Shown piece by piece: positions 8,074-16,902 of a stretch of DNA of 33,338 nucleotides; position 1 is the first letter of the stretch, and each line of letters starts with the position of its first letter. The notes under the pieces were generated by a model that saw only the letters and a program-made list of their open reading frames with translations, did no database searches and was not told where the DNA came from. Where the stretch lies: positions 1-33,338 of the forward strand of contig NZ_JACJVR010000132.1 of the NCBI RefSeq assembly GCF_014212175.1, written 5' to 3'. This stretch comes from Cohnella xylanilytica (GTDB lineage Bacteria > Bacillota > Bacilli > Paenibacillales > Paenibacillaceae). The position numbers were made by a program, and so were the translations under genes.

Positions 8074-8195
8074 GAACGATGATCACCTGCCTATCGTAGT
8101 TATGGAAAGGATATTCAGAAGCAACTTGTCCGGTTAAAACATATCCTCAAATTAAAAGCTCTGCTCGGACGATCGCCGCGAGAATGACGAAAGCG

Positions 8196-8233
8196 AAAAA
8201 TAAAAAAGAACCCGAGCTGTCGATCGGGTTCTT
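8196..8233 (-). terminator. Leftward-facing terminator upstream of rph
   Basis: AAGAACCCGA (8206-8215) / TCGGGTTCTT (8224-8233) with an 8-base loop. On the minus strand it is followed by TTTTTATTTTTC, a good intrinsic terminator. No minus-strand gene lies immediately upstream of it, so it may block antisense transcription leaving the rph region towards ymaF. Confidence 0.75.
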
Positions 8234-8237
8234 GAAA

Positions 8238-8266
8238 TTGCATATCAGCAAAGAGAATGTTATACT
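8238..8266 (+). promoter_or_regulatory. Extended -10 sigma-A promoter of rph
   Basis: TTGCAT (8238-8243), a 17-base spacer, and TATACT (8261-8266) preceded by TG at 8258-8259 (extended -10). The predicted transcript starts near 8273, giving a leader of about 120 bases before the rph start. Confidence 0.8.
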
Positions 8267-8392
8267 CAATGTCGCGACTCATTTTTTTTATTTAAAAGTC
8301 ACAATTAGCGCATCTTACAATTTTATTGTAGCACGCTGGCGAGCTCTTGTCAAATGCTTTTCTCATTTTAAACCGAAGGAGAGATGCGAAAA

Positions 8393-10984
8393 ATGAGCGC
8401 TTTGGTTCTCGATTTTCAGGAAATGGGAAAAACGCAGCTTTCGCTCGCGGGCGGAAAAGGGTTCAATGTGGCAGAATTATCGAAAATTCAAGGAATACAA
8501 GTACCGGAAGGATTTTGCGTTACGACAGAGAGTTATCGACAAGCCATTGAACGAAACGCAACCTTTGAATCTTTGACGGATCAACTCGACGCTTTAAAAG
8601 CAGAGGATCGAGGTCCAATCGGCGATATCAGCGCGAAGATTCGGCAAGTTCTTATGGAAGCGGAAATTCCCTCCGAGGTCGTTCGTGCCGTTGCCCGCTA
8701 TCTCTCCCGGCATGGGGAAGAACACGCCTATGCGGTGCGTTCCAGCGCGACCGCCGAAGACTTGCCGCACGCCTCCTTCGCCGGCCAACAAGATACTTAC
8801 TTGAATATCGTCGGCCTGCAGGAGATCCTGTCGCATATCCGGAAATGCTGGGCATCCCTGTTCACCGAGCGCGCGGTCGTCTACCGCATTCAGAACGGAT
8901 TCGGCCACCGTCAGGTTTATTTATCCGTAATCGTTCAAAGGATGGTATTCCCGGAGGCTTCGGGGATCTTATTCACCGCCGATCCCGTGACCTCCAACCG
9001 TAAGATCCTATCCATCGATGCCGGCTTCGGACTCGGAGAAGCACTGGTCTCCGGCTTGGTATCGGCCGATTGTTACCAAGTGCGGGAAGGGCGAATCGTC
9101 GAGAAGAGGATCGCGGCGAAGAAGTTGGCGATCTACGGACGCCAAGAAGGCGGAACGGAGACGCGGCAGATCGATCCCGATCGGCAGATGACCCAAGCCC
9201 TTACCGATGAACAGATATTGCGGCTGGCCAGCCTCGGAAGACGGATCGAGGCCCATTTCGGCAGTCCCCAGGACATCGAATGGTGTTTGGCCGACGATAC
9301 CTTCTATATGGTCCAGAGCCGGCCCATTACGACCTTATACCCGATCCCGGAGGCGAATGATCAAGAAAATCGCGTATACATCTCGGTCGGTCATCAACAA
9401 ATGATGACCGATGCCATGAAGCCTCTGGGATTGTCCTTCTATCTGTTAACGACTTCCGCGCCCATGCGTACAGCCGGCGGAAGGCTGTTCGTCGACGCCA
9501 CGCCTCGATTGGCTTCGTCTGCCGGACGAGAAATGTTATTGAATACGCTGGGGCCATCCGATCCGCTTATGAAAGACGCGCTTACGACCATCGTAGAGCG
9601 GAATTTCATAAAATTGCTGCCGGACGAGGAACAAGCGCGGAGTCCCATTCTACATTTTCAACAATCCGTCGAACCCGATCCCGCCGACGTTGCCGAGTTG
9701 ATTCGGGCGAGCCAGACGTCGATAGAGGAGTTAAAACAGAGCATCGAATCGATATCGGGACCGGATTTATTCGAGTTTATTCTCGAAGATATCCAGGAGT
9801 TAAGGAGGATGTTGTTCAACCCGCGAAGCTCGGGCGTCATCATGGCGGCTATGAACGCTTATAATTGGATCCATGAGAAAATGAACGAGTGGTTAGGCGA
9901 AAAAAACGCGGCCGATACGCTGTCTCAATCGGTACCGAACAATATCACTTCGGAAATGGGCCTTGAGCTGATGGATGTCGCCGACGTCATTCGTCCGTAT
10001 CCGGAAGTCGTTGATTACTTGCAACGGGTTGACCAGGATAGCTTATTGAACGATCTGGTTCGGTTAGAGGGGGGAAGGGAAGCCTACGACGCGATCTTCG
10101 GGTTTCTCGGCAAATACGGCATGAGATGCGCCGGCGAGATCGATCTGACGAGAACGCGTTGGAGCGAAAAACCGACAACGATTATCCCTATGATTATGAG
10201 CAATATCAAGAACTTCGAGCCGAACGAGAGCAAACGGAAGTTCGAGCAAGGACGACAAGAGGCTGCGGCCAAAGAACAGGAGCTGCTGGCTCGATTGAAG
10301 GCCTTGCCGGATGGCGAACAAAAGGCCGAAGAGACGAAACGAAAGATCGATCTGCTTCGGAATCTCAGCGGGTACCGGGAATATCCCAAGTACGGCATGG
10401 TGAATCGCTACTTCGTTTACAAGCAAGCTCTGCTCCGAGAAGCCGATCGGCTCGTGCATGCAGGCGTGATTCGGAACAGAGAAGATATCTACTATCTCTC
10501 CTTCGAAGAACTTCAAGAAGTCGTACGCACCCATAAGCTGGATGACCGGATCATTCGCCAACGCAAAGAGGAGTATAAGCTATTTGAAAAGCTGACCCCG
10601 CCGCGCGTGATCACGTCCGAGGGCGAAATTCTATCGGGCGCGTACAACCGGGATCATCTCCCCGCCGAAGCGATTGTCGGGCTGGCCGTGTCTTCCGGAG
10701 TGGTAGAAGGAAGGGCTCGCGTCGTTTTAAACTTGGATCAGGCGGATCTGGAAGAAGGAGATATACTGGTTACCTCCTTTACCGATCCCAGCTGGACGCC
10801 GTTGTTCGTATCCGTCAAAGGCTTGGTCACCGAGGTTGGCGGAAGGATGACCCATGGAGCCGTTATCGCTCGAGAGTATGGATTGCCGGCCGTCGTCGGA
10901 GTGGAGAAGGCCGCCAAGCGGATTATGGACGGGCAACGAATTCGCGTGAATGGAACGGAAGGGTATATCGAAATCTTGGAATAG
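8393..10984 (+). CDS. rph: Rifampin phosphotransferase (Rph)
   Basis: An 863-residue ATP-dependent dikinase-type enzyme that inactivates rifamycins by phosphorylating the ansa-chain hydroxyl. The sequence closely follows the Listeria RPH that I recall: an N-terminal ATP-grasp domain (GGKGFNVAELSKI; AVRSSATAEDLPHASFAGQQDTYLN; SGILFTADPVTSNRK; GFGLGEALVSGLVSAD; PQDIEWCL), a central rifampin-binding helical domain starting near HQQMMTDAMKPLGLSF, and a C-terminal swivelling His domain with GGRMTHGAVIAREYGL, where H821 is the predicted phosphate-carrying histidine. The start is ATG 8393, because GGAGAG lies 9 bases upstream; the in-frame ATG at 8384 abuts that ribosome binding site. It is a single gene with its own promoter, converging on the metal ATPase. 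A general PEP synthase is unlikely given the RPH-specific central domain. Confidence 0.95.
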   Translation: MSALVLDFQEMGKTQLSLAGGKGFNVAELSKIQGIQVPEGFCVTTESYRQAIERNATFESLTDQLDALKAEDRGPIGDISAKIRQVLMEAEIPSEVVRAVARYLSRHGEEHAYAVRSSATAEDLPHASFAGQQDTYLNIVGLQEILSHIRKCWASLFTERAVVYRIQNGFGHRQVYLSVIVQRMVFPEASGILFTADPVTSNRKILSIDAGFGLGEALVSGLVSADCYQVREGRIVEKRIAAKKLAIYGRQEGGTETRQIDPDRQMTQALTDEQILRLASLGRRIEAHFGSPQDIEWCLADDTFYMVQSRPITTLYPIPEANDQENRVYISVGHQQMMTDAMKPLGLSFYLLTTSAPMRTAGGRLFVDATPRLASSAGREMLLNTLGPSDPLMKDALTTIVERNFIKLLPDEEQARSPILHFQQSVEPDPADVAELIRASQTSIEELKQSIESISGPDLFEFILEDIQELRRMLFNPRSSGVIMAAMNAYNWIHEKMNEWLGEKNAADTLSQSVPNNITSEMGLELMDVADVIRPYPEVVDYLQRVDQDSLLNDLVRLEGGREAYDAIFGFLGKYGMRCAGEIDLTRTRWSEKPTTIIPMIMSNIKNFEPNESKRKFEQGRQEAAAKEQELLARLKALPDGEQKAEETKRKIDLLRNLSGYREYPKYGMVNRYFVYKQALLREADRLVHAGVIRNREDIYYLSFEELQEVVRTHKLDDRIIRQRKEEYKLFEKLTPPRVITSEGEILSGAYNRDHLPAEAIVGLAVSSGVVEGRARVVLNLDQADLEEGDILVTSFTDPSWTPLFVSVKGLVTEVGGRMTHGAVIAREYGLPAVVGVEKAAKRIMDGQRIRVNGTEGYIEILE

Positions 10985-11047
10985 GCGACCGGAAAATAGA
11001 AAGAATCGGATGCGTGTCTCTCCAAACGCCTATCCCCTAAGCTCATG

Positions 11048-11067
11048 AACATAACTATAGTTATGTT
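11048..11067. repeat. Perfect 20-bp palindrome between rph and the metal ATPase
   Basis: AACATAACTATAGTTATGTT is identical on both strands. There is no T-run, and it lies 64 bases after the rph stop, before the shared terminator. Its function is unknown; an operator, a weak RNA stem or a trace of a small mobile element are possible. Confidence 0.55.
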
Positions 11068-11170
11068 AACTTTATCCGCTTTAAGAACTTACTGATGAGA
11101 CTTGACATGACGCCGGTATCGTCACCGGCTGAGAACGTTATTCGAATAGCAACGGTTAACAAGGATGAAC

Positions 11171-11201
11171 AAAGCCCGGAGCGAAGGCTTCGGGCTTGTT
11201 T
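11171..11201. terminator. Bidirectional terminator between rph and the metal ATPase
   Basis: AAGCCCGGAGC-GAAG-GCTTCGGGCTT (11172-11197), an 11-base stem with one G-T pair, located between the convergent rph and ATPase genes. T-rich flanks are short on both sides (GTTTG on plus, TGTTC on minus). Confidence 0.75.
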
Positions 11202-11205
11202 GGCG

Positions 11206-13392
11206 CTATTCGACTCTGCGTTGAACCAATACGGTCAAGCTCACTAGCGTCACGAATACCGTGGCCCCCATATCGGACAAGATTGCAATCCATAGGGTTA
11301 ACCAGCCGGGGATCGTAAGCAGCAGGGCGATGATTTTAAGTCCCAGCGCAATGACGATGTTGAATCGGATGATTCGATTCACCTTGCGCGCGATTCGGAT
11401 CGCTTCGGGCAGCTTGCCAAGATGGTCCTGCATCAGAACGACGTCGGCGGTCTCGATCGCGCTGTCCGTCCCTTTGCCCATCGCGATTCCGATCTGGGCG
11501 GAGGCAAGCGCGGGAGCGTCGTTGATTCCGTCGCCGATCATGCCGACCGTGCCGCTGGCGGCCAATTCCTTGACTCGGGTCACTTTGTCTTCCGGGAGCA
11601 GGTTGGCGTGATACTCCGTCACGCCGACCTGTTTAGCCACCTTATCCGCGGTGATCGTATGATCGCCCGTCAACATGACGGTCCGCCGGATTCCGCGGCG
11701 ATGGAGCTCCCGAATTACGTCCTTGCTCTCCTCGCGAATTCGGTCGGCGATACCGAACATGCCGAGAATACGATTAGCGTCCGCTAGGAGCACCAGTGAG
11801 AGCCCTTGCTCCTTCAGAGCCTGAATCTCGGCTTGTACTTGCTCGGGGACCGCAAGATGAGCCATGCTCTTCTCGTTGCCAAGCCAGTACGTCGTCCCGT
11901 TCACCATGGCCTTAATGCCCTGACCCGTTACCGTTCGAATATCGTCCGCCTCGGGCGCTTCGACGCCTTGCCGATGAACTTCTCGCATGACCGCCTTGGC
12001 AAGCGGATGGATGGACGCCTTCTCGATCGCGCCCGCGATCGAATAGAAATTCTCGTCATACGCGATCGACTTCTCGACGTGCGGCTCGCCTCTGGTTAAC
12101 GTTCCGGTCTTGTCGAAGGCGATCGTATCGAGCTTCCCGAGCTGCTCCAGGAAGACGCCGCCTTTCACGAGAATACCGTTGCGCGCGTTCCGCGTAATGC
12201 CCGATACGATGGCGATCGGCGACGACAGGATCAAGGCGCAGGGGCAGCCGACGATCAGCACGGCCAGCCCTTGATAGAGCCAGGTCCGCCAATCTCCGCC
12301 GAGGAGCAGGGGAGGGAGCAGAATAACCAAGGCCGCAATAAGAATGATTAAGGGAGTATAGTACTTGGCGAATTTATTAATGAACAATTCGGTCGGCGTT
12401 TTGGTATCCTGCGCTTCCTGGACCAAATGAAGAATTTTGGCTAAGGAAGAATCTTCATATGCTTTTTCGATTCTGACATGGAGTATGCCATCGTTGTTGA
12501 TGCTTCCGCCGAACACCGGCTCTCCGACCGTTTTCTCGACGGGGAGCGATTCGCCGGTGATGGCGGCTTCGTTCACGGAGCTGCGGCCGCCGACGACCGC
12601 GCCGTCCGAGGGGATTTTCTCGCCGGGTTTGACCACGACGATATCCCCGAGCTGGAGCCGTTCGATCGGAACGATCGCTTCGCTGCCGTCTTCCAGCTTG
12701 TTGGCGACTCTTGGGGCGACCTGCAGGAGCGTCTCCATCGATCTGCGCGCCTTCTCCATCCCAAGGCCTTCAAGCAGCTCGTTCAAGCCGAATAAGATGG
12801 CCACGAGCGTCGCTTCTTTCCAGTCGCCGATCGAGGCGGCGCCGATTAGCGCGATGGTCATAAGCGTATCGATATTGAACTTGAATTTGAAGAGATTCTT
12901 TAGACCCTTCAGGAACGTGGAATAGCCGCTGAGCAGGGCAGCGATCACGTACAGGACGATTGGGATCCACTCCGGGAATCGTTCGCCGCCCAACAGAGCG
13001 ACCAAATATAGGACGGTGGAGATAACCAGCGTCCGGATGATCCATCGGGATTGACCGTGACTATGATCGTGGTCGTGGTCGTGGCTGAGGGCGCGATCTT
13101 GGTCATGATCGCGTTCGCGACCGTGATCCTGTTCGTGGTCGTGTCCGTGGTCGTGTCCCTGATGCCCGTGTATGCGGCCCTTGTGCGACGGCGTTGAATC
13201 GGTCTGAATAGAGGCACCGTCGGTTTTCAAGATTCGGATCACTTCTTCCAAGGACACCTTCTCATCCAGCTTCAGCCGTCCGGAATTGTAATGAAGGGTG
13301 GCCGTCTCGCCATGCTCCAGCTTGCGAATCTCGCTCTCGAGAGCCAACGTACAATTCGCGCATGACAGTCCTCGCACCCGATATTCCTTCAT
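11206..13392 (-). CDS. cadA: P1B-type Zn/Cd-transporting ATPase with histidine-rich linker
   Basis: A 728-residue membrane pump exporting divalent soft metals (Zn2+, Cd2+, perhaps Pb2+). The start is ATG 13392, with GAGGAGAGG 10 bases upstream; an in-frame ATG at 13434 lies in the operator and has no ribosome binding site. An N-terminal HMA domain has C11-x2-C14. Then comes a strikingly His-rich stretch (about 70-112, repeated DHDH/GHDH). Core motifs are TGES (279-282), CPC in the transport helix (383-385), the phosphorylated D427 in DKTGTLT, HP (462-463) and GDGINDAP (620-627). D707 in DMG of the last helix region marks the P1B-2 (Zn/Cd/Pb) group rather than copper pumps. It is divergent from an ArsR-type regulator. 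Confidence 0.93.
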   Translation of the reverse strand: MKEYRVRGLSCANCTLALESEIRKLEHGETATLHYNSGRLKLDEKVSLEEVIRILKTDGASIQTDSTPSHKGRIHGHQGHDHGHDHEQDHGRERDHDQDRALSHDHDHDHSHGQSRWIIRTLVISTVLYLVALLGGERFPEWIPIVLYVIAALLSGYSTFLKGLKNLFKFKFNIDTLMTIALIGAASIGDWKEATLVAILFGLNELLEGLGMEKARRSMETLLQVAPRVANKLEDGSEAIVPIERLQLGDIVVVKPGEKIPSDGAVVGGRSSVNEAAITGESLPVEKTVGEPVFGGSINNDGILHVRIEKAYEDSSLAKILHLVQEAQDTKTPTELFINKFAKYYTPLIILIAALVILLPPLLLGGDWRTWLYQGLAVLIVGCPCALILSSPIAIVSGITRNARNGILVKGGVFLEQLGKLDTIAFDKTGTLTRGEPHVEKSIAYDENFYSIAGAIEKASIHPLAKAVMREVHRQGVEAPEADDIRTVTGQGIKAMVNGTTYWLGNEKSMAHLAVPEQVQAEIQALKEQGLSLVLLADANRILGMFGIADRIREESKDVIRELHRRGIRRTVMLTGDHTITADKVAKQVGVTEYHANLLPEDKVTRVKELAASGTVGMIGDGINDAPALASAQIGIAMGKGTDSAIETADVVLMQDHLGKLPEAIRIARKVNRIIRFNIVIALGLKIIALLLTIPGWLTLWIAILSDMGATVFVTLVSLTVLVQRRVE

Positions 13393-13418
13393 GAGCAGTC
13401 GCCTCTCCTCTATAACAA

Positions 13419-13434
13419 ATGAATACTTGCTCAT
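13419..13434. promoter_or_regulatory. Probable ArsR/SmtB-type operator
   Basis: ATGAATACTTGCTCAT, an imperfect dyad (minus strand ATGAGCAAGTATTCAT) resembling the TGAnCA-N4-TTCA type operators of zinc/cadmium ArsR repressors. It lies immediately downstream of the ATPase -10 box, overlapping the predicted transcript start, a position suited to repression. Confidence 0.7.
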
Positions 13435-13464
13435 ATATTAATCTTCGTTGGTTCCGAAAGTCAA
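13435..13464 (-). promoter_or_regulatory. Sigma-A promoter of the metal ATPase
   Basis: On the minus strand TTGACT (13464-13459), an 18-base spacer and TAATAT (13440-13435). The transcript would start within the operator at 13419-13434. Confidence 0.8.
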
Positions 13465-13555
13465 TTCATTTTAGTGAACGTATGAGAAGATATTCGTATA
13501 TTATCCGATAATCCTTTTTAGCTTAACCGTAAACTTTTCTAATTAACGGGATGTC

Positions 13556-13564
13556 TGTTATAAT
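13556..13564 (+). promoter_or_regulatory. Extended -10 promoter of the ArsR-type regulator
   Basis: TGTTATAAT, a perfect TATAAT (13559-13564) with an extended TG two bases before it. No good -35 is seen, as is common for extended -10 promoters. It rules out the ATG at 13551 as the start of the regulator. Confidence 0.7.
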
Positions 13565-13598
13565 GAATCATCGATTTGAAGACAAGAGGTGTCCAAGG

Positions 13599-13964
13599 AT
13601 GAGTCAGCGGGCAACGGACGTATGCGAAGATACTTGCGGCGGTTCGGATGCGGACCTGGTTCAAATCAAATCCGAGATGACGGAAGAACCGCTCATTCAG
13701 GATATGGCCGAATGGTTCAAAGCTCTAAGCGATCCCACCCGAGTCAAAATCATAAGCGCCTTGATTAAACGCGAGCTGTGCGTTCATGACCTATCGGACT
13801 TGCTCGATATGGGCCAATCCGCGGTCTCTCATCAGCTGCGGTATCTGAGGAACATGCGAATGGTCAAAAGACGAAAGGTCGGTAAAACCGTCTATTATTC
13901 CCTGGACGATTCCCATATCGAGGAGATCTTTCAAGTAACGCTGCAACATTTAAAGCATAAATAA
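13599..13964 (+). CDS. ArsR/SmtB-family metal-sensing repressor
   Basis: A 121-residue winged-helix repressor expected to release DNA when it binds Zn2+ or Cd2+. The start is ATG 13599 with AGAGGTG upstream; the longer frame from 13551 begins inside the promoter. The DNA-binding core is MAEWFKALSDPTRVKIISAL followed by LSDLLDMGQSAVSHQLRYLR. Two metal sites are visible. The alpha-5 zinc site (D-x-H near DDSHIEE, then HLKH eleven residues on) has the CzrA spacing. The CadC-like site has ELCVHD, in which His replaces the second Cys, plus an N-terminal CEDTC pair. It is divergent from the ATPase, which it probably represses through the dyad at 13419-13434. Confidence 0.9.
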   Translation: MSQRATDVCEDTCGGSDADLVQIKSEMTEEPLIQDMAEWFKALSDPTRVKIISALIKRELCVHDLSDLLDMGQSAVSHQLRYLRNMRMVKRRKVGKTVYYSLDDSHIEEIFQVTLQHLKHK

Positions 13965-13971
13965 ATGCCGG

Positions 13972-14000
13972 ACCCGCGCAGCGCGCGGGTTTTTCTTTTT
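13972..14000 (+). terminator. Rho-independent terminator after the ArsR-type gene
   Basis: CCCGCGC-AGC-GCGCGGG (13973-13989) followed by TTTTTCTTTTT. Confidence 0.92.
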
Positions 14001-14037
14001 GCGGCGTAGACCCGATTCTTCGATCCGTCCCGTGCGG

Positions 14038-14059
14038 ATCGTGCAGTTTTCTGCACATC
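14038..14059 (+). promoter_or_regulatory. Dyad upstream of the lyase, related to the locus operator
   Basis: GTGCAG-TTTT-CTGCAC (14041-14056), a perfect inverted repeat located 88 bases before the heparinase-like gene. Its GTGCA...TGCAC core matches the site before the AraC-type regulator (24498-24519), but with a spacer one base longer. It may be a fourth, divergent copy of that operator. Confidence 0.5.
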
Positions 14060-14143
14060 GGCGAATATACGGAAGCCTCCGCCTGCGACTACGATAGGAA
14101 GCAGAGAACGGAATTAACCCGATAAGGGAGGCAACGAACGAAG

Positions 14144-16882
14144 ATGCGCGTTAACAAACAAGAGCCCGGATATTCGGCGGCTCCAGCATGGGACGAAGGA
14201 TGGCCGGGAGAGGTGCTGCGGAACGCCAACATGCCTTTTCGCCCGACGGACGGGCTCGTGACGACGCAGAATCCGCCGGATTTCAGCTGGCCGTACGTTC
14301 CGGAAGCGTCGGATTATCATCTCCAGATCGCCCGGACCGCTTCCATGGACGGCGAACGAGCGGAGCTAGAAGGGCTGAAGACGAACTATTGCAGCTTCTC
14401 CCGAACGCTGACCGAAGGCGCCTGGTACTGGCGGGTTCGCTTCCGCTTCGCGGACGGCGGCTGGTCGCCCTGGAGCTCGGTCCGCCGCTTCCGGATCGCG
14501 GAGGAGAACGTGCCGTTCCCCGTGCCGCCGATCGACGAGATGATGGCGCGGATGGAGAGGAGCCATCCGCGGGTATGGACGAACCCCGGCGAACTCGAGG
14601 AATTTCGTCGTCGGAGATTTTTCGGCAGCGGCAAGGCGGCGTTCGACCGGGTCTACGCTTCGGTCCAGGCGGATCTCGGCAAGCCGTTTCCTCCCGATCC
14701 GCCCTTTCCTTACCTGAACGCGGAGATCTCGTCGGTCTCTCCCGAGTTCGTGAAGGCGCTGCAGGAGCTTCGTGCATACGCCGATACGACGCTCGAGCGG
14801 ATGCTGAACGCGGCGTTCGTCTATCTGCTGACCGGGGAGGAGAACGTCGGCGCGCATGCCAAATCCCATCTGTTGAACGTTACGGCTTGGGATCCTTCCG
14901 GCTCGACCCGGTTCGATATCAACGACCAGGTGCACCGCGCCGTCGCCTACCGTTCCGCGATCGCGTACGACTGGCTGCACGACCTGCTGTCGCCCGGGGA
15001 GCGTCAGGCCGTCCAAGAGATGATCAAGACGCGAGTCGCCGATCTGATCGACAAGTATCTGGTCAGCCAGCCGATCTACCAATACCTGTTCGATTCCCAC
15101 GGGTGGACCATTATCGGCTATATCGGCCTTATGGGCGCGGTGCTGCTGCACGACATTCCCGAAGCGGAGGAATGGATGCGCCGGTCCGTTCCCGCCTTCG
15201 TCAACCTGCTTCCGCCTTGGGGAGGGGAGGACGGCTCCTGGTCGCAAGGGACCGGGTACTGGCAGTGGTCCTCCGGCTCCAACAAGGAGCTGATGGACAT
15301 TCTGTTCAGCGCGGGGGCTATTAATTTGTACGATAAGGCTTTCTCGCGCCACGAAGGCTTGTATCCGATCTACATGTTCCCGCACGGAAGCCCGACCGGG
15401 GTCTTCGGCAACGACAGCCATTACAAGCCGGACGCTCCGAGCGTCCGCCTGTTGAACCGGATGGCTCAGATCTATCGCGATCCCCGGCTGAAGTGGGCGG
15501 CCGAAGCGATCGGCGACATGCCCGCTAGCGAGCTGCAGGACTACTTCTATAGAGACGACGACCTGCCTTCGGTTCCGCCGGCGGATTTGCCGCCGAGCCG
15601 TTGGTTCCCCGTGACGGGATTGGTCGCGATGCACTCGGAGCTTCTCGACCGGGAACGGATCTCCCTGTACTTCAAGTCGAGCCCGTACGGCAGCTACAGC
15701 CACAGCCAGGCCGACCAGAACGGCTTCATCGTGCATGCCTTCGGGGAGCCGCTCGCGATCAAGAGCGGAGTATACGATTACTACAACAGCGCCCATCATC
15801 GCGGCTTCACGAAGCGGACGTATTCGGCGAACGCGATCACTTGCGACGGAAGGAAGGGGCAGCCGATCGACGACTTCGACGCCAAGGGACGGGTGCTCGG
15901 CTTCGTCCATCACCCCGACTTCGACGCGGTCAGCGGCGACGCGACGGCCGCCTACAGAGGGGAATTGACCCGGGCGGTCCGGCACATCGTGTACGTGCGG
16001 CCGACGGCGTTCGTCGTGATCGACGAGCTGGCGACGGACCGCCCGGGCGGCTCCGAATTCGAGTGGAACCTGCATGCCGACGAGAAGCTCGCGTTCGATT
16101 CCGACGGTCTCGGCGCGACGATCGAGAAGGGCGGGGCGGGCCTTCGGGTGCGGCTGCACGGAGGACGGGCGCATGGCTGCCGCACGGTTCTCGAGACGGC
16201 CTACCGGGACCCGGACGGCCGGGAAGCGCCGCCGGTCGCGGGCTTCGCCGGCAAGCGGCAGGTTCACGGCGCATTCGTCACGCCGAGGACGGAATCCGCC
16301 GTCCTCGCGGCGACGCTAGCGCCATACCGACTCGGCGGCGATGTCCCGCGGATCGCGGAGGAGGAGCTCGGCGGCGTCCTCAAGCTGACGTTCGACGGGG
16401 GAGCAGCGCTGTATATTCGAACGGCGGTCTGCGGTTCGGAGGGCTTCGCGGCAACGGCGGCCGGTCCGGCGTGCGAGGACGGTCCCGGTCCAGCCTGTAC
16501 GGTCGGCCCCGACGGCATCCGGTTCGCCGGCGCGGCAGCCGCCGCGAAGGGGGATACGTTCCTGCTCGTCGGCGGAACCTGGCTGGAGAAGGACGGAGTC
16601 GTTCTCGCGCGCTGCGATGTCCCGTCGACGATTGTCCGGGGAGATGGTATGCTATCCATATCCGCCCAGGACGACGCGATCGTTGATCTTAAGGAGCCGG
16701 GACCGGTTCTTCTGTTCGACGCGGACAGCGGCAAGGCGATTCGGCCTGGCGGAGAGGCCGAGGAGAACATGAGCCGGCGCGGAGTCCACTGGACGCAATC
16801 GGACGGCCGGCTGACGATCCGGACGGAGCGCGGCCAGCGGACGTTCCGGATCGACGTCGGGCCCGGCGGGGAGCAGGCTTAA
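14144..16882 (+). CDS. Heparinase II/III-like polysaccharide lyase (DUF4962)
   Basis: A 912-residue protein with no signal peptide, so probably cytoplasmic. Residues of about 35-120 form a Fn3-like/DUF4962 start (PPDFSWPYVP...YWRVRFRFADGGWSPWS). An alpha/alpha-toroid follows at about 130-490 (NDQVHRAVAYRSAIAYDW near 258, YLFDSHGWTIIGY near 315, GGEDGSWSQGTGYW near 360). The C-terminal heparinase II/III beta-sandwich contains YGSYSHSQADQNGF (near 514), HHRGF (near 550) and RHIVYVRPTAFVVIDEL. Members cleave uronic-acid-containing polysaccharides by beta-elimination, and candidate Tyr and His residues are present; the substrate is unknown. The start is ATG 14144 with AAGGGAGG 12 bases upstream. 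It opens the polysaccharide locus and has a terminator behind it. Confidence 0.85.
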   Translation: MRVNKQEPGYSAAPAWDEGWPGEVLRNANMPFRPTDGLVTTQNPPDFSWPYVPEASDYHLQIARTASMDGERAELEGLKTNYCSFSRTLTEGAWYWRVRFRFADGGWSPWSSVRRFRIAEENVPFPVPPIDEMMARMERSHPRVWTNPGELEEFRRRRFFGSGKAAFDRVYASVQADLGKPFPPDPPFPYLNAEISSVSPEFVKALQELRAYADTTLERMLNAAFVYLLTGEENVGAHAKSHLLNVTAWDPSGSTRFDINDQVHRAVAYRSAIAYDWLHDLLSPGERQAVQEMIKTRVADLIDKYLVSQPIYQYLFDSHGWTIIGYIGLMGAVLLHDIPEAEEWMRRSVPAFVNLLPPWGGEDGSWSQGTGYWQWSSGSNKELMDILFSAGAINLYDKAFSRHEGLYPIYMFPHGSPTGVFGNDSHYKPDAPSVRLLNRMAQIYRDPRLKWAAEAIGDMPASELQDYFYRDDDLPSVPPADLPPSRWFPVTGLVAMHSELLDRERISLYFKSSPYGSYSHSQADQNGFIVHAFGEPLAIKSGVYDYYNSAHHRGFTKRTYSANAITCDGRKGQPIDDFDAKGRVLGFVHHPDFDAVSGDATAAYRGELTRAVRHIVYVRPTAFVVIDELATDRPGGSEFEWNLHADEKLAFDSDGLGATIEKGGAGLRVRLHGGRAHGCRTVLETAYRDPDGREAPPVAGFAGKRQVHGAFVTPRTESAVLAATLAPYRLGGDVPRIAEEELGGVLKLTFDGGAALYIRTAVCGSEGFAATAAGPACEDGPGPACTVGPDGIRFAGAAAAAKGDTFLLVGGTWLEKDGVVLARCDVPSTIVRGDGMLSISAQDDAIVDLKEPGPVLLFDADSGKAIRPGGEAEENMSRRGVHWTQSDGRLTIRTERGQRTFRIDVGPGGEQA

Positions 16883-16902
16883 GACGCCCCGCGGCCCATA
16901 CG

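Larger units (their letters stand above)
8074..8392. other. Divergent intergenic region between ymaF and rph
   Basis: An A+T-rich spacer carrying a leftward-pointing hairpin terminator (8196-8233), the rph promoter (8238-8266) and a predicted rph leader of about 120 bases. The leader contains a long T-run (8283-8290) and a small hairpin, TACAAT-TTT-ATTGTA, near 8315-8330. A 70-codon open frame from 8184 has no ribosome binding site, overlaps the promoter, and was not accepted as a gene. Confidence 0.6.

Noticed and set aside
8184..8396. 70-codon plus-strand frame upstream of rph
   Set aside because: It overlaps the terminator hairpin and the rph promoter and has no ribosome binding site.
11045..11095. 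16-codon hydrophobic frame starting at the 20-bp palindrome
   Set aside because: No ribosome binding site precedes it; the codons simply follow the palindrome.
13069..13170. Short GGTCGT-like direct repeats on the plus strand
   Set aside because: Explained by the coding of the Asp-His repeats in the metal ATPase on the minus strand.
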